Assembly: GCA_039029355.1 (NCBI GenBank) | Contig: JBCCGI010000002.1 | Coordinates: 62,001 to 126,000 of the forward strand | Source: JBCCGI01 sp039029355 | Lineage (GTDB): Bacteria > Planctomycetota > UBA1135 > GCA-002686595 | Length of the DNA stretch: 64,000 bases | Reading direction: 5' to 3' | Shown here: positions 44,937 through 53,268 of the stretch, piece after piece | How the letters are laid out: every line of letters starts with the position of its first letter | How positions within the stretch are numbered: the first letter of the stretch is position 1 | The notes under the pieces: model-generated | What the model was told of the DNA's origin: nothing | What the model saw: only the letters and a program-made list of their open reading frames with translations | The model's database searches: none | Translations under genes and position numbers: made by a program

Positions 44937-45014
44937 TCAGAAGCCGACCATCATGCCGGCGATCTTCGCCAGCCAGAGCGCCACGGCGACGCCTGCCGAG
45001 AGGACCGAGCTCAT
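44937..45014 (-). CDS. Possible 25-residue hydrophobic peptide
   Basis: In the 325-bp gap between the kelch terminator and the MATE-like gene, the minus strand reads MSSVLSAGVAVALWLAKIAG then MMVGF and a TGA. This would be a single membrane helix. A GGGAG lies just upstream of the ATG. It may be a small membrane protein or chance; nothing else in the gap looks coding. Confidence 0.2.
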   Translation of the reverse strand: MSSVLSAGVAVALWLAKIAGMMVGF

Positions 45015-45112
45015 GGCTCCCGCTACGCCCCCGGCGGCGAGTATTCGCGTCCCGTTCAGATTCCCGCCCCGCGGGCTCGGATCCGGCACCCGCGTGCAAG
45101 AATGCGCGGCTC

Positions 45113-46465
45113 GTGGCCCCGCCCCAACCTCAGCCCCAACCCTCCGAAGACCGCGTCACCCTGCGGCGCGTCCTGCGCCTGTGGTGGCCGCTGGCGGGGA
45201 GCTGGCTCCTGATGGGCGTCGAGCTGCCGATGTTCTCGGCCGTCGTGGCCCGCATGGCCGACCCGAAGATCCACCTGGCGGCCTTCAGCTCGCTGGTGTT
45301 CCCGATCGCCCTGGTGGTCGAGGGGCCGATCATGATGCTGCTGGCGGCGTCGACGGCGCTCTCCAGGGATCTCCCCAGCTATCGGAAGCTCTACCGCTTC
45401 ATGATGGTCGCGAGCGCGGTGCTGACCGCCGTGCACGTCGCGATCGCGTTCACGCCGCTCTTCGGCGTCGTCGCCGGCGTGATGGGCGTCGAGGACGAGG
45501 TCGCGGGGCCGGCGCGGCTCGGGCTGATGATCATGCTGCCGTGGACCTGGGCCATCGCGCACCGGCGCTTCCACCAGGGCGTGCTGATTCGCTTCGAGCG
45601 CTCGGGCGAGGTCTGGCTCGGCACGATGACGCGGCTGGCGGTCAACGCGTCGGTGTTGCTGCTCGGCTACTCGCTCGGCGGGTTCCCGGGTATCGCGGTC
45701 GGCACGGCGGGGATCGCCTCGGGAGTGCTGGCCGAGATGGCGTTCATCGCCTGGCGCGCGCGCAAGGTCGTGCGCGGTCCGCTGGCGGAGGCGCAGGAGG
45801 TCGAACCGCTCACCCGCAAGGCCTTCGTGTCGTTCTACGCACCGCTCGCGCTGGCGCCGATCCTCCTCATCCTGGTGCAGCCGATCGGCGCGGCGGCGAT
45901 GGCGCGGATGCCGGAGTCGCTCAACTCGCTGGCGTGCTGGTCGCCGGTGTGGGGGCTCGTGTTCATGACGCGCAGCGTGGGCTTCGCGTTCAACGAGGTT
46001 GTGGTGGCGCTGCTGGGCAAGCCGGGCGCGGTGCCGGCGCTGCGGCGGTTCGTGATGGTGCTCGGGACGACGACGGTGTCGATCCTGGTCCTGGTCGCGG
46101 CGACGCCGCTGGCGGGGATTTGGTTCGAGCGCGTGTCGGGACTGGCGCCGGAGCTGGTGGCGATCAGCCAGCTGGCGGTGGCGTTCGCGGTGTTGATGCC
46201 GGGGTATCAGGCGCTGCAGAGCTGGTACACCGGGGCGCTGGTGCACCAGAAGCGGACGAACGGGATCACGCAGTCCGTGGTGCTGTATCTCATCGTGGCG
46301 GCTTCGCTGTTGTGGACGGGCGTCGCGCTGGATCGCTACACCGGGATCTACGTCGCGCTGACGTGCTTGTCGGTGGCGGGGGTCCTGCAGACGTCGCTGC
46401 TCGGGTGGCGGGCGCGCGTGGGGTTGCGCGAGATCGAGGCGTCGGAGGCCGCGACCGCAGCCTAG
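45113..46465 (+). CDS. MATE-like multi-spanning exporter or flippase
   Basis: From the GTG at 45113 the protein has 450 residues and about 12 hydrophobic segments in two similar halves, with the MATE/MOP-superfamily feel of WPLAGSWLLMGVELPMFSAV at the start and LTRKAFVSFYAPLALAPILL at the start of the second half. An upstream in-frame reading from 44849 is Pro/Arg-rich and was rejected. Family members use ion gradients to export drugs or flip lipid-linked sugars; the substrate cannot be told. The last bases overlap the stop of the opposing gene (CTAG shared), so the two 3' ends converge. Confidence 0.75.
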   Translation: MAPPQPQPQPSEDRVTLRRVLRLWWPLAGSWLLMGVELPMFSAVVARMADPKIHLAAFSSLVFPIALVVEGPIMMLLAASTALSRDLPSYRKLYRFMMVASAVLTAVHVAIAFTPLFGVVAGVMGVEDEVAGPARLGLMIMLPWTWAIAHRRFHQGVLIRFERSGEVWLGTMTRLAVNASVLLLGYSLGGFPGIAVGTAGIASGVLAEMAFIAWRARKVVRGPLAEAQEVEPLTRKAFVSFYAPLALAPILLILVQPIGAAAMARMPESLNSLACWSPVWGLVFMTRSVGFAFNEVVVALLGKPGAVPALRRFVMVLGTTTVSILVLVAATPLAGIWFERVSGLAPELVAISQLAVAFAVLMPGYQALQSWYTGALVHQKRTNGITQSVVLYLIVAASLLWTGVALDRYTGIYVALTCLSVAGVLQTSLLGWRARVGLREIEASEAATAA

Positions 46466-49400
46466 GCCTCGTCGAGGAGGCGCAGCAAGCCGTCCACGTC
46501 TTGGGCGGAGATCTCGAGATGTGGCGCGAGCAGGACGAACTGCTCGCGCGTTCTTCGACGAAAGTCGACGGCATCCGGGCTTCCCTGCAGAGGGAGCAGC
46601 ATCTCCTGGGCCGCCCGGACTTCGCCGCGGATCAGGTGGGCCTCAGCCGCGGTCACCTTCGCCCAGTACGCATCGGTCTTCTCACCGATCAGGGCCAGCA
46701 CGCGCGCCGCATCCTCCTGAGCCCGCCGTAGATCGTCGGCAAGCACGCAGGTCGAAGCCGAGTAGATACCGGCGTACACGTCGTCCGGCGCGGCCACAAA
46801 CGCGGCGCTCGCGTGGTCGCGAGCTCGCACGAGGTCCCGACGCTCTCCTCCCGCGTCGTACCTCCGCCGCAGCACCCGGGCGGCGGTCAGACGGGTCTCG
46901 GGGTCGCGGTGGCCGGCCTCGCGAAGCTCGTCGATGCGCCCGACGGCGTCGTCCAAGTCCTTGCCGTGCCCACGCCTTGAGATCGCTTGGGCCAAGAGCT
47001 GAAGCGGGCGTGCCGACTTGGGGCTTTCGAGGTACGCGTCGTTGAGCACCTCAACGGCCGCGTCGTAGTGACCGCCGTTCATCAGCCCGCGCCCGGCGAG
47101 GCAATGAAGAGCGAGCGAGCTGGCCCAAGCGAGCCCCGCGCGCTGTCCGTCGTGGATGATCGACTTCGTCGCACGCTCCGGTGAGTCCAAGAGGGTCGAC
47201 GTGCGGAGCCTCGAGCCCAACCCACGCCAGGCCTTCTCCGCCTCCTCAGCCACCGACTCCAGCTCGGCCGGCACGGCCCCGCTTGTCAGGAGGAACAGGA
47301 AGCGAAGCAGGGCGCCTCCTCCCGGCCCGTCTTCGTGGTCCCGGAAGTCCGCGTAGATCGTCTTCTCGGAAATCCGCGGCTCGGCGCGGCCGTCGAGCCC
47401 CACCGCGACCAGCCGCGCCGCTCCCTCCTCGGCCGCGAGCTCCAGGTCGCGAAGTCCCGCCTGCGCCGTGCTCGAGCCACGGAGGAGATCCGAGTGGAGC
47501 ACCACGACCGCCACGGCCTCGCGCGCTCCGTCGAGCTCGCCCACGTGCCCGGCAAACTGCCGGTGCTCGACCTCGTATCCGCCCCGGACCAGCTCGTCGG
47601 CGAGCTGCAGGCCCCAGACGCGATCTCCCGAGGCGTACGCCAGGAACACGTGCGTGCGCTTGCCGGCCGGAAGCGGGCCGGGCTGTGGGACAAGCAGCTC
47701 CCAGCGAGTGCGCCAGAGTTCGGCGCTCACGGGCCAGCCAGCCGCATCCACGTGCGCCTCGAGGTGCCGCGCGAGATACGGACCCCGGGCGCCGGTGAGG
47801 GCCCAGTGGCAGATCCGCTGATGTCCGGAGACCGACTCCAGGCCCAGCGCACGCAGCTCGTCCGGCCCGAGGGGCGTCGGCATGAGCTTGAGCCTTCCGC
47901 TCCGCGCGAGCTCACGGTCGTCGACGAGCGCCGCGAAGTTGCGTATGAACTCGGAGCGCAGCTCCGACTCGAGCTCGGCGCCACCCTGGGAGTTGATCTC
48001 CATCAGCACCTCCCAGTCGAACGCCTCGCGCGCAGCGATCAAGGTCTCGAGCAGCGCCAGGAGCGGCTGCTGCAACCCCGAGTCCGACTCCTCGAGCCGT
48101 GCCGCCATCAGGCGCGCGACCGCTTGCATGCCTACGCCTTCGACCGCGCGCGAGCGATCGGACACAGGCCCCTCCTGCAGCCATCGACGCAGTGCGCGAG
48201 CGCTCAGGATGCCCGCGTCGCTCAGGTCGGCCAGGCGCGTCACCTCGGCGCCGGTCAGCGGCGGCTCGAAGCCGCTTGCGTGGCGGCGCCAGTAGTCGAG
48301 CACCGCGCCTTCGCGCAGCGGGCGGTACGTCTCGTCGCCCAGGTCGAGGCGCTCGGCGCGCGTCCACTCCAGGACATCCGCGTCGGGCGCGGAGGAAATC
48401 AGGAGCGCAACCCCGGCGGGCGGCGAAAGAAGGAGCTCCTCCAACCACGGATCGAGCTCGGCCTCGGTCTCCGCACGATCGAGAGAGTCGATGACCAGGA
48501 CGAGCGGCGCGTCGGGCCTGGCATGGGCGCGGATCACCCGCCCGAGGACGTCGGCGAAGAGCTCGCCGCCCGCCGCGGGCTCGGGGTCCAGCTTCGCGAG
48601 CTGTCCCGTCAGCGACAGCACCACGTCGCGGAGCGTATCGCCCCGCCCCGCGTGGACCAGGAAGCGCGGCACAGGACGTCCCTGCCGCTCGATTCGCTCG
48701 ATGTACTTGGCGATGCAGAAGCTCTTCCCGCTCCCCAGGTCGCCGGTGACGGCCACGACGTGTCCACCGTCCGCCGCTCGCCGGCAGGCCTCGTCGAGGT
48801 CCTGCAGGATCCGGCTCGAGCCGAACCAGTCGCCGTGCTCCGCGAGCTCGTCTTCGAAGCTGTGGACGGGAGCCTCGGGCGCATAGGAGTCGACCCAACG
48901 CCCACACCGCTCGCGGTCGATCGCGATCAGCTCGCGGCGCAGCGCGCGGTTGGTGTCGGCGCGGTTTGGGGGTGCCGGTTCGCTCCGGACGGCCGAGAGC
49001 GCGGCCACAAGGCGCGCGAGGTCGTCCTCGAAGCTGTCGGGTCCCAGCTCGTGGGGCCGGCGCTCGGTCAGGCGGCGGAGTTGCGGCCACAGCTCGAGCT
49101 CCCACGCGGTCGGCATCCGGCCGCCTTCGACGAGCACGGGGATCACCTCGAGGCCGCGCTCGAACGACCGCTCGACCTCCAGCTGCATCCACTCGTGAAA
49201 GCCGCGCTCGCCGCCGGGCTCGGGGGCCGCGCCCTTCACGGGATCGTTCGTCGTGGGCAGCCAGTTCGGGCCGATCAGCACGAGCAGCACGGTCGCGCGC
49301 TCCAGCTCGCGCTCGATGCGCTGCTTCCAGTTCTCTCCCGGACGGATCTTGCGGTCGACGAAGATGTGCTCTGGCGGGAACTTGGCATGCAGCCCGCCGA

Positions 49401-51117
49401 CGATGTCGTCGACCGCGTCACCGGTGTCGTGCGGCCGGTAGTTGATGTAGACCCGCTCCTCGACCTTCCCCTCCGGTCGCAGCAGCTCGTGAGCGTGCGC
49501 ACGCAGCCACGGCCCGCGCTGGGAGGGATCGAGGTCGTCGGGCCAGGTCGCGCGCACGACGCGGTGCGGCGACGAGAGCAGGATCGGGTGGTCGGCGGGC
49601 GTCGGGAGGCCGACGATGTCGCCTTCGGCCGGCGGGCGCAACAGCAGGTCGAGCTCGCGGGCGAGCCGGAAGGGCAGATCGAGGAGCTCGTCGCTTCGCC
49701 TCAGGCGGAGGTCGTAGGCGGCGCTTTCGGTGCGCGCCGAGGCGATCCAGCGACGGTACTCGGGGAAGACCGGACGCAGGGCCTTGAGCGCTTCCTCGGC
49801 CCCCCTCTTCAGGTCGAAGAACTGCAGATCGAGCAGGTTGAGCTTCGCGAGCGGGCTCTGGCGCACATCCTCCTCCGAGACGTCTCCGGCCAGGAGCGGG
49901 ATGATGAGCCCCACCACTTCGAGGCGCGCCAGATCCTCGGCGCGCTGGAAGAACAACTCCGACTCGAGCGCCGCTTCGTCGACGTAGAGGAACGCCACGT
50001 CGGTCTCGAGCAAGTCGGTCTCCGTGGGCGCGCTCCAATAAGGACGCAGGCTCAGCTCATTGAGCAGCGGCGTGAGCTCGACCTCCGCGCGCTCGCGCGA
50101 GCGCTCCTCGGCGGCGGCGAGCACGTAGACGAGCTGGTCGGGCTGGTTGACGACCTCGCCGTGAAGCGGCTTCTCCTTCCAACCGACCTTCTCGGCGACG
50201 TCGCTCGGCCTCGCCTCCCGCGCAAGGGACCACACGGCCAGCTCGGGCATCTCGAGCTCACCCGCTCTCCAGCGCAGCTCGTCGCCGCTGCGCGCGCGGG
50301 CACGCACCAACCCGTGCGGCGCTCCCACGATCGCGGAGCCGCCGCGCTCGAGCTGCACCGGCCCGCCCTCCCAGCCGTACTCGGCGGGCCACTCGATGTC
50401 GACCACGAGCGGCTCGGTGTCCTCGACCGCGAGGATCTCCGCCCCGTAGTGCGGCGGCTCGCTCAGCTCGACGCCGGCGCGCAGCTGCCGGATGCCGATG
50501 GAGACCGTGCCCGCCGCCTCGCCGACCTGCGGTATGCCCGCGATCTGCACGCCGCCGAGCTGCTCGCCGGCGCGGGCCGCTAGGCGTCGGGCCGCGTCGC
50601 TCGCGCGCGCGACCGCCGGCAGGGCCGGCAGCGTGCGCGCCGCCCAACGCGCGAGCGGGCGCACGTCGCTGCCGGAGGCCCCGTCGAGCGCGACGACGAG
50701 CGCTCCCAGCTCGCGCTCCATCTGCCCGCGCGCCTCGGGGTCGGTGCGGTCGAGGGCGAGGAACGTCGCCAGCTCCTCGACCCGGATCAGCGGGCGCGCT
50801 TCCGCGTGCACGTCGTCGATCACCCGGCGCGCGGCGTGCAGCCGGCGTGGATCGGCGCCGAGCCGCTCGCGCAACACGTCGGCGGCGCCACGCTCGAAGA
50901 CGATGCCGGTCGCGCTGCGGCTCTCGACGAACGGCGCGAACCACAGGAGGCCCTCGACGTCGACCGGCGCCTGCGGCAGAAGGTCGAGCCGCATGCGGCG
51001 CGCGAGCTCGGGTTCGATGCGGACGGCGATCGAGAGCAGCTCGGCGAGGCGGTAGACCTCGGGGTGCTCGCGCCGATCCTCGTCGAGGAGCGCGCGCCAG
51101 TCGCGCGACGCGCTCAT
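46462..51117 (-). CDS. Giant TIR-NTPase-TPR conflict-system protein
   Basis: The protein has 1551 residues. The N-terminal region (about 50-90, GLLWFAPFVESRSATGI) resembles the winged-helix segment of MoxR/vWA-associated proteins. Residues about 325-460 look like a degenerate TIR-type Rossmann domain (LVYVLAAAEERS, VVGLIIPLLAG). A clear TIR domain follows at about 553-690 (RVYINYRPHDTG, HIFVDRKIRPGENW, VLLVLIGPNWL, and EWMQLEVERS with the likely catalytic Glu). An NTPase has Walker A GDLGSGKS near 790 and Walker B LVLVIDSLDRAE. A third TIR-like domain lies at about 1150-1270 (HVFLAYASGD) and a TPR-like helical tail ends the protein. The start overlaps the preceding gene's stop (ATGA). Probably a sensor and effector of an NTP-dependent defence system. 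Confidence 0.8.
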   Translation of the reverse strand: MSASRDWRALLDEDRREHPEVYRLAELLSIAVRIEPELARRMRLDLLPQAPVDVEGLLWFAPFVESRSATGIVFERGAADVLRERLGADPRRLHAARRVIDDVHAEARPLIRVEELATFLALDRTDPEARGQMERELGALVVALDGASGSDVRPLARWAARTLPALPAVARASDAARRLAARAGEQLGGVQIAGIPQVGEAAGTVSIGIRQLRAGVELSEPPHYGAEILAVEDTEPLVVDIEWPAEYGWEGGPVQLERGGSAIVGAPHGLVRARARSGDELRWRAGELEMPELAVWSLAREARPSDVAEKVGWKEKPLHGEVVNQPDQLVYVLAAAEERSRERAEVELTPLLNELSLRPYWSAPTETDLLETDVAFLYVDEAALESELFFQRAEDLARLEVVGLIIPLLAGDVSEEDVRQSPLAKLNLLDLQFFDLKRGAEEALKALRPVFPEYRRWIASARTESAAYDLRLRRSDELLDLPFRLARELDLLLRPPAEGDIVGLPTPADHPILLSSPHRVVRATWPDDLDPSQRGPWLRAHAHELLRPEGKVEERVYINYRPHDTGDAVDDIVGGLHAKFPPEHIFVDRKIRPGENWKQRIERELERATVLLVLIGPNWLPTTNDPVKGAAPEPGGERGFHEWMQLEVERSFERGLEVIPVLVEGGRMPTAWELELWPQLRRLTERRPHELGPDSFEDDLARLVAALSAVRSEPAPPNRADTNRALRRELIAIDRERCGRWVDSYAPEAPVHSFEDELAEHGDWFGSSRILQDLDEACRRAADGGHVVAVTGDLGSGKSFCIAKYIERIERQGRPVPRFLVHAGRGDTLRDVVLSLTGQLAKLDPEPAAGGELFADVLGRVIRAHARPDAPLVLVIDSLDRAETEAELDPWLEELLLSPPAGVALLISSAPDADVLEWTRAERLDLGDETYRPLREGAVLDYWRRHASGFEPPLTGAEVTRLADLSDAGILSARALRRWLQEGPVSDRSRAVEGVGMQAVARLMAARLEESDSGLQQPLLALLETLIAAREAFDWEVLMEINSQGGAELESELRSEFIRNFAALVDDRELARSGRLKLMPTPLGPDELRALGLESVSGHQRICHWALTGARGPYLARHLEAHVDAAGWPVSAELWRTRWELLVPQPGPLPAGKRTHVFLAYASGDRVWGLQLADELVRGGYEVEHRQFAGHVGELDGAREAVAVVVLHSDLLRGSSTAQAGLRDLELAAEEGAARLVAVGLDGRAEPRISEKTIYADFRDHEDGPGGGALLRFLFLLTSGAVPAELESVAEEAEKAWRGLGSRLRTSTLLDSPERATKSIIHDGQRAGLAWASSLALHCLAGRGLMNGGHYDAAVEVLNDAYLESPKSARPLQLLAQAISRRGHGKDLDDAVGRIDELREAGHRDPETRLTAARVLRRRYDAGGERRDLVRARDHASAAFVAAPDDVYAGIYSASTCVLADDLRRAQEDAARVLALIGEKTDAYWAKVTAAEAHLIRGEVRAAQEMLLPLQGSPDAVDFRRRTREQFVLLAPHLEISAQDVDGLLRLLDEA

Positions 51118-52154
51118 CGGCGCGCCTCCAACCAGCGCCCGACCTCGTCGCGCACCGTGGCGACCGAGGTGTCGCGGTCCCAGGTAAGCACCCGCATCCA
51201 GCGGGTGAGGGCGCGCGGGCGCTCCTCCTCATAGGGCGTGACCGCGAGCAGCGGGCAGCCCGCGGCACGCACGCGCTGGATCCAGTCCCCCCACTCCGCC
51301 ACCCTCGCCCCCAGCCGCGGCAATCGACGGCGCGCGGCGCCGAGATCGCTGCAGACGACGACGGGCGTGCCGGGCGCGGGCGCGGGCCAGCCCTCCTCGG
51401 GAGCGCCGCCGCGCGGCGTGCAGCCACGCGAAGGGCACGAGACGAAGGTCAGAGCGCGGGTGCGGTCGCGGCCGGCGACGCGCTCGATCGCGGTGGCCAG
51501 GCGCTCCTGGTCGCGCGCGAAGGGCATCATTCCCGGCCCGCGGTCGATCAGGAGCTGCAGCCCGCGCCGGAGGGTGGCGCGCGGCGTGCGCGGAAGCTCG
51601 TCGATGACCTCACAGCGCGCTACGCCTTCGATCAGCCGGCGCACGTCGAGCGCGCCGTCGAGCGCCTTGGTCGCGAGCGCCGCGGCCAGCACGGCGCGCT
51701 CCCACTGCGGACGGAGCAACGCGACCGGGTCGGGGCGGAAGACCGAGCCGCCGCGGACGACGAGCGTGCCGGCCGAGGCACCCGTCGTGGGGCCGGAGCC
51801 CTCGACCGCAACGCTCCAGCTCGGCCCGGTGCGGCGCTCGACGCCGCCCATCGGAAGCACGTCGTGCTCGCGGCGCCGCGGCTCGGTTTGCGGCCCGGGC
51901 GCGGTCGGCGCCTGATGCGCGGCCGTCGCCTGGGCTCCCGCATCCGGCTGCGGGCGCAGGTCGGAGCCCGGCTGGGTAGCGGGAGACGGCGACGCCTCCT
52001 CGCGCCGCGCGCGTAGCCGGCGGACGTCGATCGCGAAGCCGAGCGTCGCTCCGATCGCCGCGACGTCGCCCGGGTCGCGCGCGCGCAGCGCCGAGACCGC
52101 CTCGAGCAGATCGGCGATTCCGATCGGGCCCGCGTTCCGCGGAGGCGCGGTCAC
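51114..52154 (-). CDS. Degenerate vWA-type adaptor of the MoxR system
   Basis: The GTG at 52154 overlaps the MoxR stop (GTGA), giving 346 residues. The N-terminal third is Pro/Ala-rich linker. The C-terminal half reads ATLRRGLQLLIDRGPGMMPF, PGTPVVVCSDLGA and CPLLAVTPYEEERP, the layout of vWA domains that accompany MoxR ATPases (SAV_2336-type proteins), but the metal-binding DxSxS is changed to DRGPG. It likely bridges the MoxR ATPase and the large TIR/NTPase protein. Recognition rests on context as well as sequence. Confidence 0.65.
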   Translation of the reverse strand: MTAPPRNAGPIGIADLLEAVSALRARDPGDVAAIGATLGFAIDVRRLRARREEASPSPATQPGSDLRPQPDAGAQATAAHQAPTAPGPQTEPRRREHDVLPMGGVERRTGPSWSVAVEGSGPTTGASAGTLVVRGGSVFRPDPVALLRPQWERAVLAAALATKALDGALDVRRLIEGVARCEVIDELPRTPRATLRRGLQLLIDRGPGMMPFARDQERLATAIERVAGRDRTRALTFVSCPSRGCTPRGGAPEEGWPAPAPGTPVVVCSDLGAARRRLPRLGARVAEWGDWIQRVRAAGCPLLAVTPYEEERPRALTRWMRVLTWDRDTSVATVRDEVGRWLEARR

Positions 52155-53254
52155 GCGTCGTCGCCCTCCTCCCCGTCCTGCTCCGCGCCGAAGGCCGGGT
52201 CCTTCGCGAGCGCGACGCTCTGTACCACGCTCCAAAGATGCTGGCCTTCGTCGTCCGTCGCATCGGGGCGTGCACCGAGGTGGAGGCACGCGCGGACGGT
52301 GTCGAGGTACTCGGCCGTGCTCGGCGCGCGCAGCCCCTTGCGGCCCGCCTCGGCCGCGAGCTCGAAGAAGCGCCCCGCAACGGAGGCATAGCAGGCCACC
52401 TTCGCCTCGTGCTCCACGGCGGCCTGGTCCGGGCCGGTGATCGTCTCTCTGTCGAAGTGAGCGCCGGCGATCTGGCGCAGGTGGGCGATGAACGCGTCGC
52501 GGCCTTCCGGCGCCCGTAGGTGCAGCACGGCGCAGCGCCGCAGGAAGGCCGCGGGCAGCTCGCGCTCGTCGTTGGTGGTCACCATCACGAGCGGCGCCGC
52601 TTCACGCTCGGGCACGCGCACGGTGGCGCCGGTCTCCTCGACCGAGAACTGCAGCGAACCGAGGCACTCGAGCAGGTTGTTGGGGACGTCGGGGTCGGCC
52701 TTGTCGATCTCGTCGACCAGCACCACCGCGGAGGTTCCGCTCGGGCCGATGCCGGGATCTTCCGTGGCCTTAGCCTGCAGCTTCTTGCCGCGCTTCAGGC
52801 CGTGGCGCTTGGCGCTCTTCGGATCGAAGGCCCACCAGAGTGCGCGCGGCGTCAGGTAGTTCTCTAGCTGCTGCACGCGCTGCACAGCCTCCTTCCGCTC
52901 CTTGTCGGGAAGCACGCCGGCGGTTTGAGCATCGTTGAGGCGGCGGAGGGCGTCGTAGCTCCACATCAGGTCGCGGGCCTGCGTCCGCGCCGTCACGGTG
53001 AAGCTGTAGAAGCGCCGGCCGAGCCATCGGGCGACGAACGGCGCCAGCGACGACTTGCCGGACCCGGCGGGTCCGCGCAGCAGCAGCGGGCGCCCCGTGG
53101 CCTGCGCCGTCTGCACCGCTTCGATGATGCGCCGGTCGTAGACGTAGACCTTGCCGTCGCGGCGGTCGCCGAGATCCTCGCCCAGCTTGTCGTAGCTCGC
53201 GTCGTCGGTCGGGGCGCGATAACCGCTCGCGGAGGGTAGGAAGAGGTCGGTCAT
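52151..53254 (-). CDS. MoxR-type AAA+ ATPase
   Basis: The protein has 367 residues from the ATG at 53254 (MTDLFLPSASGYR). Walker A is GPAGSGKSS, Walker B VVLVDEIDKAD, sensor 1 MVTTNDERELP and the arginine finger region AAFLRRCAVLHL. The order and spacing are those of MoxR/RavA-class AAA+ proteins, which remodel partners together with a vWA protein. It begins 14 bp after the TIR protein gene and overlaps the vWA-like gene by 4 bp, so all four genes of the island form one operon. Confidence 0.88.
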   Translation of the reverse strand: MTDLFLPSASGYRAPTDDASYDKLGEDLGDRRDGKVYVYDRRIIEAVQTAQATGRPLLLRGPAGSGKSSLAPFVARWLGRRFYSFTVTARTQARDLMWSYDALRRLNDAQTAGVLPDKERKEAVQRVQQLENYLTPRALWWAFDPKSAKRHGLKRGKKLQAKATEDPGIGPSGTSAVVLVDEIDKADPDVPNNLLECLGSLQFSVEETGATVRVPEREAAPLVMVTTNDERELPAAFLRRCAVLHLRAPEGRDAFIAHLRQIAGAHFDRETITGPDQAAVEHEAKVACYASVAGRFFELAAEAGRKGLRAPSTAEYLDTVRACLHLGARPDATDDEGQHLWSVVQSVALAKDPAFGAEQDGEEGDDA

Positions 53255-53268
53255 GGGTCGCTGTCTCG

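Noticed and set aside
47335..50583. 1082-codon plus-strand frame opposite the TIR-NTPase gene
   Set aside because: A shadow frame; the minus-strand product has TIR and P-loop motifs and start/stop coupling to its neighbour.
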